DNA of 64,000 bases from Amyelois transitella (Eukaryota; Arthropoda; Insecta; Lepidoptera; Pyralidae), in NCBI RefSeq assembly GCF_032362555.1, contig NC_083514.1, positions 4,821,001 to 4,885,000 of the forward strand, given 5' to 3'. This document shows, in pieces, positions 36,501-48,600 of this stretch. Position numbers and translations under genes: made by a program. The notes beneath the pieces were generated by a model. The model had not been told where the DNA came from. It saw only the letters and a program-made list of their open reading frames with translations, and searched no databases. The stretch's first letter is position 1. Each line of letters starts with the position of its first letter.

Positions 36501-39366
36501 GGTACACTATAGCGCAACCTACCGACCCATCAAACCTCAATATAATAATGACCTTATATTTACATATATCATATACTAGCTGTTGCCCGCGACTTCGTAC
36601 GCGTGGAAGAATCGCAAACCCCACAGGAATTATAGTCTTTGTGGCATTTATGAAAAGTATCCAACGTCATTCTCCAGACTGTTCTTAGTCCACGCAAATA
36701 ATAAACCTCGCAAGCCACGCCACTCTTCCTTGCACGTCATGCGGGGCGGGTGAGTTTTCTAAGATGTTCATTGAAATTAAGTGTTAACCGTTAATTTCAC
36801 CACAACTTCAAAACCAAACGTCCAATTTTAATCATTCAAAGATATTTGGTAAAAAAGAAAAAAATATTTGGTATATTATCTACATAAACTGTACTTATTG
36901 ATGAAATTATTTATTTTGATAAGGATTAATAGCATGAGTAAAAAAAAACGCGTTTAAATGTAGACCAAAAAAAATTCAAGATTTTTAAATAAAAATGTGG
37001 TTGTTGTGCCTCACTCGACATAGATAGGTATAGTGTGTCGCGGACTTTCTTGTTGATATTTATAAGATCTACAATTAATTAAAACATTTTATGGTTCTAT
37101 CTTTTGTAGTTTAGGCAGCGTACGCAAAATAAGTAACTTTTTGGTTGATTTTTTCAGTTTGTGTCCGAAAAATCCAAATATATAACGGAACCCTATTTTT
37201 TTCCAAAATAAAATATAGTCTATGTTACTCGTGGATAATGTAGCTTTCGAATGGTATAAGAATTTTAAAAATCGGTCCAGTAGTTTTTGAGCCTATTCAT
37301 TACAACCAAACAAACAAACAAAGTTTTCCTCTTTATAATATTAGTGTAGATATACACACATACAGTACATTAAACTTTAAATCAAAAAACAAAATGTTAT
37401 TTTGCTCATAATAGAAGTAGAGCAAAACTGCTACACGGCTGATGGTAACGGGATCGATGTCGAGCTGTCCGGACCCGAACCCGACACTGGCCTGCATGTA
37501 TATGTATACACAGTGTGACGTAACTGCTACACAACTCATGGTGTGGAAGCTAATTTACACCCGAGCAGAACAATTAAACTATGATCCACGCACGCACGTA
37601 GGTATTACCTGCATGTACTACCTCACTTACACAAGTTCGCGGTCCCGTTTCACAACATAAAATTAATCGAGACAGCGATAGTTAATCGCGCTATAAAAAC
37701 GGCGACGCGCGTGCCATGCCCCGCGGGGAGAGGTTGTAATCGAGGCAAACGCCAGGAGGATAACAATATCACCGACAGACACTGTATTGCGACGTAAAAC
37801 TACTTTTCACTACATAGTATAAAACAAAGTCGCTATTTTAGTCTGTTTGTCTGTATGCTTAAATCTTTAAAATTACGTAACGGATTTCGATGCGGTTTTT
37901 TGTAACAGGTAGAGTGATTCAAGAGGAAGGTTTTTATGTATAATAACATTTATAATTTTGCACCCGTGCGAAGCCGGGGCGGGTCGCTAGTATTAAATAA
38001 CTTGACAATAAATATGTTATTTTCAGGTCATTGGGCCAGAAGAATTAGCTGCCGAGTTGCGTGAAGAAGACCCAGATTCGTTGGATCCAGTGCAAAAAGC
38101 ATTGATAAGTATGTTCTCATGAATATAGTCTTTTATTTATCATTGGTGGATTTTATGTCTTGAGATACTTGATTTAATGTTTTTTTATATTGCAGAGAAC
38201 GAAAACATAGATTTTGATAAGTTATACCCGCGTTTGAAAGAGGCCGATGCCGAGACATTGCTGTTGGTGACGAAGAGAATAGTAAGCACAGGCCAATTTA
38301 TGCCCCACTGGTTTCTTCAGAGGTACATGGTACGTAAATTTGGAAAGTAACTTTACTTTTGCTGATGTTGAATGTCATATAACTTTCCTTTTGATGATGT
38401 TGAATGTCATATGAGGAGTGTAGTTCACAAATGATTCGCGCGATAAAAACGGCGATAGATGAATGTAGCTAGCGTCTTTCTGCTCTTCTTAATAGGGGTT
38501 ATTGGATTTAGTGAAGATTATCTATTGCAGTTGTTGCTACGATAAACACTCAATACATTTAGTCGGGATATCCAGCATACTTCTGGTGCGTTTTGAAGAC
38601 CTTTTTTATTGCGGGTATTTTATAAAAGTGCGTGTTCCCCCAGGAGGTGGACGGCGCCGGCTGCGTGCGCGCTCTGCTGCACGGCGGGCGCTGCGCGGAG
38701 GCGGCGGCGGCGTGCTGCGCAGTGTTGCGGCGGGCGTTGTCTCGGCTGCACGTGCCTACACCCGCCGCCGCGCCGCTGCACCTCGCAGACTTGCTGCTCG
38801 CCGAGCTCGCGCACAACACGCACCATGCGCCGCTCAAACAGGTACAGAGGTTCAATGCCTAACGCTGTATGTTCCTGAGCTCGCGACACGCGCACTGCAT
38901 AAACAGGGATAGCAACCAGAAAATAAATAGACTAGAATTTGACACTTCCCGGGTGCGCAGTAGTTATTTTCCATAAAAAAAATTCTTATGAGTACAATTT
39001 ACGTGCCAGGCACTATAAGCAAGGAGACTTTGAAATCTGTTAAAATTAATATTTCAATAAACTGGATGTGTATGTGTTACCAGGATACATACATGGGTCA
39101 GGTTTCCTTTCAAAATGTCGGGAGTAACTTAAGATTTATGATTATTCTCAAAGGCGCATCCCAGCCCCCTGACAGAGATGAGCATGGATGAATGAAATTT
39201 ATTAAATCATTTCAAACTACTGCAGTCATTATAACTGGATAGTTTCTCTATACAATACATGTAAAACATTGGACTTTTTTTTTAGGTTTATGAGGAACTT
39301 GATCTTCTCGTCAAAGAATACACTCAAGTAGTTATACGAACTTCAGAAGACATGAAAACCTTTTGA
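24527..39366 (+). CDS. Nup160: Nuclear pore complex protein Nup160
   Basis: Scaffold nucleoporin of the Nup107-160 Y-complex. Exons: 24527-24620, 25119-25224, 25787-26003, 26413-26518, 26851-27046, 27515-27705, 27883-28046, 28129-28222, 28610-28761, 29312-29451, 29864-29945, 30234-30363, 30493-30695, 31078-31201, 31379-31475, 31967-32119, 32639-32860, 33235-33353, 33695-33867, 34185-34280, 34607-34739, 35921-36082, 36341-36501, 38027-38108, 38196-38329, 38644-38841, 39286-39366. Phases fit throughout, giving 1269 residues. Matches to human NUP160 include KAGGYWYM...NRFLYW and SSVHRLIFPHP in the N-terminal beta-propeller, then FLYALHVSRHHYRK and LTCLRLARPEHAF in the helical tail. About 100 residues found in human between exons 23 and 24 are missing. 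The acceptor of exon 6 and donor of exon 16 (AT|GTCAGT) were chosen to keep phase. Confidence 0.92.
24662..24723. repeat. Perfect 15-bp inverted repeat in Nup160 intron 1
   Basis: Arms ccgcttcgctagtcg and cgactagcgaagcgg are exact reverse complements around 32 bases, which themselves hold the palindrome acttcagaagt. It starts about 40 bases after the exon 1 donor. It resembles a minimal foldback MITE. Confidence 0.65.
30727..31010 (-). mobile_element. LINE reverse-transcriptase C-terminal fragment in Nup160 intron 13
   Basis: Read on the minus strand, the block holds VFEWRTNLDTRRRIRIPNRW followed by VDDIRRQQG, the pattern seen at the end of RTE/R1-like LINE polyproteins (W-R-P...R-W-x-D-D-I/L). 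Reading frames are interrupted, so it is an old, inactive copy. Confidence 0.6.
36105..36182. repeat. Near-perfect snap-back hairpin after Nup160 exon 22
   Basis: Left arm atggcaaaaat + tgacaaaatctgacagcttcat pairs exactly with the right arm, apart from six extra bases ('acaaaa', read on the left-arm strand) in the right arm. The loop is about 7 bases. It begins 22 bases into intron 22. No other copy was seen in the window. It may be a young palindromic MITE or a long intronic hairpin RNA. Confidence 0.8.
36576..37352 (+). repeat. Lepidopteran 'ctagctgttgcccgcg' dispersed element
   Basis: Starts 'actagctgttgcccgcgacttcgtacg' and ends 'tataatattagtgtagat', with 'aaaatcggtccagtagtttttgagc' near the right end. 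It fills about half of Nup160 intron 23. It is probably a non-autonomous or 5'-truncated retroelement. No open frame. Confidence 0.6.
37462..37500 (+). pseudogene. Relic copy of the Nup160 exon 23 end
   Basis: The 35 bases from 'ccggacccgaacccgacac' onward match 27 of 35 bases across the end and donor of exon 23 (around 36475-36508). Seven of the eight differences are transitions. In frame it would read GPEPDTGLHVY against RPEPDAGLQVH. It is not a usable exon in the predicted mRNA. Confidence 0.4.
37795..37992 (+). repeat. Repeat copy ending 'gtgcgaagccggggcgggtcgctagt'
   Basis: Contains 'acgtaacggatttcgatgcgg' and 'gtagagtgattcaagaggaagg', then the shared terminus. The same parts recur at 43010-43127, and the end alone at 9285-9345. 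It ends 34 bases before Nup160 exon 24. Confidence 0.65.
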
Positions 39367-39476
39367 TTTCTGTAAAAGTGATAATAATATAGTTGAGCAG
39401 TTTTCATAAATTAAATGCTATTTCGATGATGAAATTTTTTATTAACACCCCAATTCATAATGCATAAAATTATTGA

Positions 39477-39482
39477 AATAAA
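39477..39482 (+). terminator. Nup160: Candidate poly(A) signal of Nup160
   Basis: AATAAA about 110 nt after the Nup160 stop, followed within four bases by a second overlapping AATAAA. The remaining 39483-40132 up to the converging SLC25A17 stop shows nothing recognisable. Confidence 0.5.
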
Positions 39483-40132
39483 ATAAACAAACATTACATC
39501 TGCCCCTTAACTGTTAGATATAACTACACTGTTCAAAGTGAATGCATTTTTTTAACACCCACATATATAATGAGAAGATTAGTAGAATATGGTACAGTAT
39601 AAAAGTAATGTAGTACTTCTACTATATGTACATATTTGGTAAAGCCATAAACTCTTATTTGATTTGTCCAAAGTATGTGGTTGACAGCAATTAATAGAAA
39701 ATTTAGCAGCCCTATAGATATAGGCTACTTAACTGGTTTTATTTTTACTTATTTCCAATTAAGAATACTTTTCTTCCGTTCCTATAAATTAAGTTTAGTA
39801 CAAGAGATATAGAATAAGTTCTCACTTTTGGTTAAAATTGAGCAAAACAATTCCAATATTTAGTCACATTATTATTCTATTGGTTTCCGACAAATCTATT
39901 TGCATACTTAATTAAACTTCATTGTCAAAAAGCCTTGCCTCTAGCTAGATTAAAAATTAGAATAACAAATAATGTGTTTAACTGTTTAAATATTCTTGTC
40001 ATGGTTACTACTTGTAAACTTACATCACACAATAATAGAAAATAGTCCATTGCACAGAATTATTATCTATCCCTATAGCCCATACCCTACATATAATACT
40101 GGTGAAAACAGCCACACTTCCCTCCACCCCAT

Positions 40133-41214
40133 TTACCGCTTAGATATCCTCACCCTCATTATGACCAATACTAAACGAACTACTTTTTCATATATGAAAA
40201 ACATTAAAGCTGCTGTCATGACTGTCTGTAAGAGTTTAGCTTCCAGCCCACGAAACAGAACAGATGGTTTGGATTTAACGTCTTTCCATAAAGGCTTAAG
40301 GCTGGTACCAGCTCGAAGCCGAGATTGCACTAATTGTAGTGGATAAGTTAAAGTTGTAGCTATTGCTTTGGCAACTGCACCAATTAAAAATGCTGAATAT
40401 GTATCAAAGCTGCCTTTGGCTGTGAAATGTCTCTTCAAATATTCATAAACCATAAACTGAATTGCTGGGTTAGAAACCAGTATTAATGAAGGTAAAGTTC
40501 CTGACCACAAACCCTTGGGACCTTCTGTCCTTGAAATTTCTATCAGCCCATGTAAAAGAGTTTTGTAAGATTTTGGTTCCAACTTCATCCGTGTATTAAC
40601 TACCCAAAGAGGAGTAGTAACTATAACATTTATACTTCCAGCAACTGATCCAATCAGGAGGTCTTTTAAAGCAGATGTGTCTTTGTAAAATACTCTTCGT
40701 AGTGAATGGAATGTGTAGAAATATATGAAATTTGACACTGATAGTGACTGAAGCACTGGTGCCAAACCACGATACAATGAATCAATCCCTTCTTCGTTTG
40801 CAAGTTTGAGTAATAGTTCCCAGGACGATCCTTGCAGCTTATTGGAATCTTCAACTGGAAAAAGTAATAGAAAGTTGAAGCAATAGAACAGATTTTACAG
40901 CAATAATCACACATTAAATTTAGGAACAGTGGTTGTTATACTTACCTTGCAACCGCGACCTTAGTGTATCCAGGGGATAGAATGCTGCCATGCCAACCAC
41001 ACTACCCTGTGAAAAGTTTTTTTATGTACCAAATTTGTGGTTTAAATCTTTCTAAAAATAAATATAGATATGGTTATGATTATGGTTATTTGAAACCAAA
41101 GTCTCTGTTAGTTTAATTTATTTACCTTAAGATAGGAAATTGTAAGCGAAACAAACGTACCGTCGCTCCTGCGATAGCATGAACCAGGGTCTCATAACTG
41201 AATAAGGACTGCAT
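40133..41214 (-). CDS. SLC25A17: Peroxisomal membrane carrier PMP34 (SLC25A17)
   Basis: Mitochondrial-carrier-family transporter of peroxisomes; in other animals it exchanges CoA, FAD and nucleotides. Minus-strand exons: 41214-41161, 41006-40946, 40854-40133; 278 residues. The start MQSLFSYETLVHAIAGA matches human LSYESLVHAVAGA. Three carrier signatures are visible: AFYPLDTLRSRLQ, TTPLWVVNTRMKL and LTYPLQLVQSRLR. IIGAVAKAIATT- and FRGLEAKLLQTVMTAALMF-like blocks are nearly the same as human. It is slightly shorter than human (307). It converges on Nup160 and lies head-to-head with WASHC5. Confidence 0.95.
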
Positions 41215-41616
41215 CTCCAAGTATTCACATAAAATATCCAAGGTTTTTACACTTGTTCGGCGGTTCAACAATCAACCATAGTACATGGCACAAATAATAC
41301 AGAGGTGATAAATCTTGCAGTTTTACAGATATGCAGTCTTATTATACTTAAATATCCTTGTCGGAATTATCAGTTTTTGCTTTGAACTTTGATCTTAGAA
41401 CAATAACAAAATTATAAGTTTTTAATTCAAGTAGGTAGGTATAAACTGTGAACTTTGTACATGTGTTTTTCCCTGCTTTCAGTTTTCAATTTGATTTCAA
41501 TGTAAGCAATCAATCAACCCAACTAAGCACAGCAACCGCAGATTAAAGAACAGCAGCCAATAAAAACAAAGCAAACGTCAAGTTTTGACTTTTTAGAGCG
41601 TTGACGATTGAAAGTC

Positions 41617-41824
41617 TATCGATAGTCGAGTAAAAGTAATAGTATTGTTAGTAAAAGAGAAGATAAGTTAATGATAATAGTGTGCGGTGAGTGTGTACGG
41701 TATGAAAGTTTTGTAGAACAATATGACTATAGATAGCTGTGATGCTAAAGGATGCTATTGATATTTTCGATACTATTGCTGCTGGCAATTGCAACTAGCT
41801 ATCGTAAGGTCAAAACTATCGATA
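41617..41824. promoter_or_regulatory. Two TATCGATA (DRE-type) sites between SLC25A17 and WASHC5
   Basis: Exact TATCGATA at 41617-41624 and 41817-41824, plus near matches around 41760-41850 ('agctatcg'). In Drosophila this is the DREF-binding core-promoter element of housekeeping genes. They lie 400-600 bp upstream of the SLC25A17 start codon. Function in this species is inference. Confidence 0.4.
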
Positions 41825-42195
41825 GTATTGTACCAAACATAGCTATCGTTAATAGCTGTTTGAGTTAGACATTGACATTAAGGACTACTTTGTTGATCAA
41901 ATGAAATCAAATGATCAAAAGAAAAATGCTCTCCCTATGATTTTTCATGAGGTTTTTGTTTGATGATGTGAACGTGGAAATAATGCAAAATTTTCTTTCT
42001 TTTCGTTTAGCGGACTTTCGATGATTCTGCCAATGTCATGGTTTGAAGAAACACGAAGTTACGACGGTTTTACGATTTGAAAAAAGGTTAACAAATTTAC
42101 AAACACAACAAGTAGGTATTGTTAGTAAAAGAGAAGATATGTTAATGATAATAATTTGTAGTGAGTGTGTACGGTATGTAAGTTTTGTAGAACAA
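41643..42195. repeat. Pair of 79-bp direct repeats 474 bp apart
   Basis: 41643-41721 and 42117-42195 align without gaps, with about six differences ('gttagtaaaagagaagata' ... 'tacggtatg.aagttttgtagaacaa'). They lie in the SLC25A17/WASHC5 intergenic interval. The stretch before the second copy shares words with 3590-3660. A local duplication or mobile-element debris is likely. Confidence 0.7.
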
Positions 42196-42624
42196 GAGGG
42201 CACATAAGTACAGATTTCGGGAGGCAGGAAAAAAATGCGGGGAAGTCTGATAGAAATAGTAATGGGTACTATTGTCTTAGGTTATTTTTAGTTAGAAACG
42301 CTGTAATAATATAAAACAAACAGGCGAGGCCAACAGAAATAAATTAATTAATGTTTAAATTTAAATAAGAAAAGTTAGTCGGAATTTTGTAACGAAGATG
42401 GACCATAAGTTTGGGGCTAATACAAGTTCATTGGACCTTCGTTGGTCCAAGGTTATGTCAACGTTAAACTGTCACAACGTTCATTGTTTGTAAACTAGGT
42501 TTCAATTGTTTAAGTGTCAAATCCAAGTCAAATCTGTCAAATAAACACCAAAAAGTAAACTTTAATTTTCTAAGATTATCAACAAATTAAAATTATTAAT
42601 TAATATTGCAGAGCAGAATTTAAA

Positions 42625-45600
42625 ATGAGGGCTTTTATGGCAGAAGACAATCTATGTGCTCAAAATCTTTTAAAACTTGTATCGCATGGTAATGCTATAG
42701 TTGCTGAAATATTGAGACTAAAAGACCACAAGCCACAAGTATATTTGTAAGTGTCAACAGATTATACTATTAATTTACTAGTAATTACGATAATGGAATT
42801 AGTTAAGATACTTATATTATTAAAAGGTTAATTTTGTAACTTGTGATTGTGTGTTTGTCTCATACATGCATAAATAACACCTCTTTCATGGAGGGGTAGG
42901 CAGAGACCACATCTTTCCACTTGCCACGATCCCTGCTTACCTTTTCGCTTCCCACTTCCCGCGTCTGTATGTATGATACATACATACATACATATGTATG
43001 ATTATATCTTTAAAAGTAGGTACATAACGGATTTTGATGCAGTTTTTTAATAGATAGTGATTCAAAAGGAATGTTAATGTGTATAAATGCTACCCGTGCA
43101 AAGCCGGGGCGGGTCGCTAGTCTTTGGAAATACTGAACTGATTATGAAAATGTGACGACATTTTCATGCCACAGGTCACAAAAAAAAACAAAATCAACAA
43201 TGCTATCAGTCAAAACCAAAAAAAAGTCTAAAATCGCGCAAGCAAAGATTTCACTGTTTGGAGCATATATACAACCTTCGACAAGACATCATTGGAGTCT
43301 AGCCTGGCAGAAGATCTTCTCTTTGGTGGTGGTCACCCCCGAATCATCGCTCCCGCTACAAAAATATTTAGTTATTTACAAAAATATTTTTATAAAGTAA
43401 AGATTTTTAAAGCAGTAGTTTAATTACAATACTTGTGACTTTTACAGATTAGATACAAAAGAACTTCAACATAAGTATTTGGAGGTTATAATGGACTTTG
43501 GTTACTTTAAGATCTCAGATGTACAAGAAAAGAAGATTAGTATGAATACAGTAAGACAACTTCATATTATCATGGATGTGACTTAAAATTCTGTTAATTG
43601 GTAGTAATATTACATAGAGTTCAAGATTTTTATTTTGATTGTTTGTAAGGGCTTCAGTAATATTGAACCAAACATGAGTAGTAGTTATAATTAGATTTAA
43701 GTTATGTGACGTCAATAAGTGATACCTTGTATCCAATTTTGAAAATAAATCTATTCTATTCTATTCTATTCTTTCACCAGTTCATAATTCCAGGAGTTAA
43801 AGGTTATATGTATCCACTATAGTTGAAGCTAAGGTTGGCCATTAGTTATAAAATGAGATTTTATTATATTATTATCGCACTCCTCATAGACAGTATGAGT
43901 AGTTTAAATAATAGTATAAATTACAAAATAAAATATCTATTAAAAAAATTTAAATTATTTTTCAGAAACTTCAAGACTTGGATGATGACCTCAAAGAGAA
44001 ACATCTGGATTTGATCACAAGATTTTATTTATTGTTTGAAAATATTTATCAATATATTATGGATTTAATCTCCTTCACTGAACAGTTAAATGACGGTGCT
44101 TTTATCCAACAGAGTATTGAAACTGTAATGAGAGATGTTGAGGGTAAACAGCTGTTGGTATGTCTTGTAAAATTATTAGGCATTTTATAATAAACTAATT
44201 GATTAAACACATTAATAGATAAAGCTAGATAAAGCTCATAGTAAAAACATAACTGAAAAGGCTAATTCAGGTGGTTCAGTTGATATTAAAATCAATTGAA
44301 ATTAAAATAGTGATAGGTTGCTAGCCCATCACCAAAACTCACAAGTTTATAAGACACACTAGTTAGTAAGAACATTTTTGAGAAGAGCAATTTGCTCTTT
44401 ATTTATTATTATTTTCTCTAAGAATGACTTTTACAATGTGTCTTCAGTAGCAGACAAGTATCATATTACATTTGTGATAATTTCTAATGGAAAAATTAAT
44501 TTCAGTTTTTTTCTCTAAAACCTACTCTTTCTGTGTTCATACAAAATCAAAAGCTTTTTTAGTGTGAATCTCTGTATTTGTATGGAGCAATGCTGTTGCT
44601 ATGTGATCTTTTCATACCTGGACCAGTAAGAGAAAGACTGATGGTAGCATTCTATAGATATAGCACTACTCAGTCCCAGACAAATATTGATGATGTCTGT
44701 AAGCTGTTGAGAGACACGGGTTACGATCAGCAACTTTCAAAGAAACCTGCAGATTATCCTGTAGAATTTTTCAGGTAGGCATGTGTATTTTTTTTAGATT
44801 GTAGAAATAATTTACTCATTTTTTGTGCCTTTAAAATTCTCTGTCATTGAAATTTCGTAATTATGTTCAGTAAGTACTGTTTGTTTCAAAGGATATCATG
44901 TAACTGATACATAAAATGCTGTGAAGCAAGACTTGTAATCCCTGTATTTTTATACTACATGTAACTGCCGGTTCTGGTATTATTTTGAGATCAGTATTGG
45001 TAAAACCAAATATTTGTATCAAAATAATTCACTAAAAAATTAATTTTCCTTAATTTTTAAATGGAAGTTTATTTGTCATCATTCACGAAATTGCGCTATT
45101 TTTGGTTTCAGCAAGGCAAAGTTTATCTTGCCTGACTGAAAAAAATAATGCATATTTTGAGCATAACACAAAATATATATTTTTTTCTCATTTAGTATTT
45201 TGTGATGTTAATGTACAGTGGGCCAAATAGAAAAGTATACCACCACAGGTTTTGATTTGTCTATTCTACCTATATCGTACACCAATATCAACGTTATTAC
45301 GAAGACCTGAGGTAGCTAGTAATTTTTTCCTGCGGCCCACTGTACACGTATCTCACATGGGCAGATATACCTATGTTTATACAGAACTAGAGGCCGCCCG
45401 CGACTTCGTACGCATGGAAACCCTATCAATCCCGCGGGAACTCTGGGATAAAAAGTAGCCTATGTGTTATTCTGGGTCTTCAGCTACCTACATACCAAAT
45501 TTCATGGTAATCGGTTCATTAGTTTTTGCGTGAAAGAGTAACAAACATCCATACAAACTTTCGCCTTTATAATAGTAGTAGGATATCTAATCTGCATTTT

Positions 45601-48600
45601 CTATAAGGACTGATAAAATATAATAGTATTGTTTTTTTTTAGCCGGATAAATATTCGTTCAGAATTTATCGATAAAATAATTGGAAAATTGAGATCAGAA
45701 GATATTTACAATCAATTATCAGTATATACTTTCCCTGAACATCAACCATCTGCATTAGCAACGCAAGCTAGTATGTTAGTTGTATGTTTGTTTTTTGCCC
45801 CACATTATTTGCATAGTGATACATCAAAAATGAGGGAAATTGTTGATAAATTTTTCCCTAGTAATTGGATCATACCTATTTATATGGGAGTGACCTTAAA
45901 CATAATAGATTTTTGGGAAAATTTTAAGGCCGCTAAGTCTGCACTAAGTAACACATGTAACAACAAAAGTGTTAAAGAAGTATTTGCTAAGAGAGGAGAT
46001 TCTGTGCCAATATTAACAGAGAAAACTCACAGACTGTTAAAAGAGGGCACCCTAAATGAAGACTATGTATTGGACCATATAAATAAAATATTGAACTTAC
46101 TCTTGAACTCCAACTTAGTGGTCAGGTGGTTATTGTTGCACAATTCTGATGTTATATTTTTTGACAACAGTAAAAGGGGAAAACAGTTAAAAGACATTGT
46201 AATGAAAGAATCAAATTACGATCCACTGAAATTGCTTGAGTTACTCATTAGCACTGCAGAACTAGAGTTAAAAGTGAGAGAAATTTTAACAACTCTTTTA
46301 GAAAACAGAAATCAGTCGTGGAGCTTAAACAAGTCCGTGGCTTTGGTAGCTGTGAATAATTTATCAGAATTATTTTCTGGAAATACTTCATTTACTAAGG
46401 TTCAAGGAAATGAACAGTTAAAACTTTGGTTTGATAACATAGCTAAACAGATAGCTTCCCTGACTGAGAATATAACTACGAAATCAATAAAAAAAATAAC
46501 CCAATTAATACAAGCACTTGACGAGGTTGAAGAATTCCATGGTATTAAAGGCACATCAACAGTTTTGCAGTATCTTACTGAAGGTAAAGAGGCATTAAAA
46601 AATGTGGTGAGAGCAGCAACTTTGAAAGAAGATTCTTTGGTGACATTGGAAACTATTGCTGATGTGAGTTATGCTTGGTGTACTATTGATTATTACACCG
46701 TGTATATGCAAAACAGTATCAAGGAAAATCCAGCTGTCACCAGCAGGTTGCGCGCATTGTTTCTCAAATTGGCCAGCGCTATGGAGATACCGCTGCTCAG
46801 GATAAATCAAGCTGGAAGTCAAGATCTGGTATCCGTTTCGCAATACTATAGCAGTGAATTGATCAAATACATACAAAGAGTGCTGCAAATAATTCCTGAG
46901 ATGGTATTCAATATAGTCGAAAAAATAATAGAGCTTCAGACATGGACTATTAAAGAAGTACCAACAAGATTAGAAAAAGAAAAACTAAGAGAATATGCAC
47001 AACTTGAACACAGAATGGAGGTCGCCAAACTTACCCATTCCGCTTCCACTTTTACAACAGGTATGTAGCTACATTATTTGGAAGAAATTTTATAGAATAA
47101 TAGCTATAATCAAATTTACGCATATTTTTAATAGGAATACTGGACATGAGGTCTACACTTGTCGGGATAATCAGAGTAGATCCAGCGGAATTGCTTGAAG
47201 AAGGGTTACTAAAGGAGTTAGATCGCCATATAAGTAAGAAGTTTAGTGAATTCCTTGAACCTCAGACAAAGAAGTCAACTGCTTCATCCAGTAATTTGTT
47301 GCCGCGTTTACAAAAGCTAGTAGACAGCATGAATGGTTATAAAAGATCACTGGAATATATTCAAGACTATATAAATATACATGGTTTAAGAATATGGCAA
47401 AAGCAGGTTGGTATAAATTTATTTTTCTTTACTATCTAATTACAATAACTTGCACAATTTAGTTCTACTCGCACTCGATCATGGGATGAGACGGCGTGGA
47501 TGTGTGGGTGGGCCCATGTGGAACCACACCTAATGCACCTCTTGATTTGCCTAATATTTTATTCTGCTGCCCCCAAAAGAGAAGAGTGTGCATGAGAAGG
47601 CCTAGAAGGATGTACCTTGATCAAACGACGCCTGGCAAAAGGTCAAGGTCAGGTCAAGAGTACCCGAAATCGCCGAGCATGCATATGAAGAGAGTTATGA
47701 ATGTAGATAAAGCGAAAGAAGTAGGCAGGGATCATAGCAAGTGAAAAGATATAATCTCTGCCTGCCCCTGTGGGAAAAAGGCGTGATTTTGTGTATTTAT
47801 CCCCCAAGATATGGAATTCCCTCCCTGCGTATGTGTTCCCCATACCTAAAGAGATAAGCGAATAGGCATTATATATATACTTAAAGCATTATGTTTGTAT
47901 TCACAGGTTTCAGCGATTATTCAAGAGAGTGTTGATAAAGAAATAAGTTTACGCAAAGGAGTGACACTTTACAGTCCCTCTGCTGGTTTTATGGGGAGCC
48001 TGGCGAGGCAAGTCGCGCAGCTCATCGATGCGAGGTACTCGGATATATCGGTATTTCTTAACTTCCTCCTGGCGTTAGTCCCAGTTACAACATCACGTCT
48101 CTGAAAAGAAGACGTTTGACTTTGTTCCTTGATTGGGTGAGTCAGCGACCATCAACGATCTAATCTTGTCAAAAAACTTTGCAAAAAGTTGCGGACCCAT
48201 ATTTGATCATGTTTATTTCTTAACATCAGATATTATAAAAGAAAATTTCCCCGAGGACTAGGGTGTTATTTTTTTAAATAAATAAATAGCCTATTTATTG
48301 CAGGACCTGTATGTACATCAGCATATGTGCTGCCTGGTTTGATGTAAAAAGCCATAATGAAGTTGTTAATACAAAAACGTTTGCTAAATTGAATGAAGCC
48401 ATTGGAGTTGTAGGTCTTCATGGTTTGGATAAATTGTACGCGCATATGATAAAGAATCAGTTGCAAGGGGTTCAACACATTCTAAGAAACAGCCATGACA
48501 AAATTTCTACTAATGTTAATGAACCCAAAGACATCGAACAAATTGTTATAAAAAATCAAAAACTATTGAATCAATTAGTGGAAGTGTTAATACTAATTGG

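Noticed and set aside
38502-38912. 136-codon Arg/Ala-rich frame over Nup160 exon 26
   Set aside because: Shadow of the GC-rich exon; the true frame (EVDGAGCVRALL) joins exons 25 and 27 in phase.
41643-42195. Direct repeats considered as terminal repeats of a retroelement
   Set aside because: Only 79 bp each, about 400 bp apart, with no coding, primer-site or integrase-type sequence between; treated as a local duplication.
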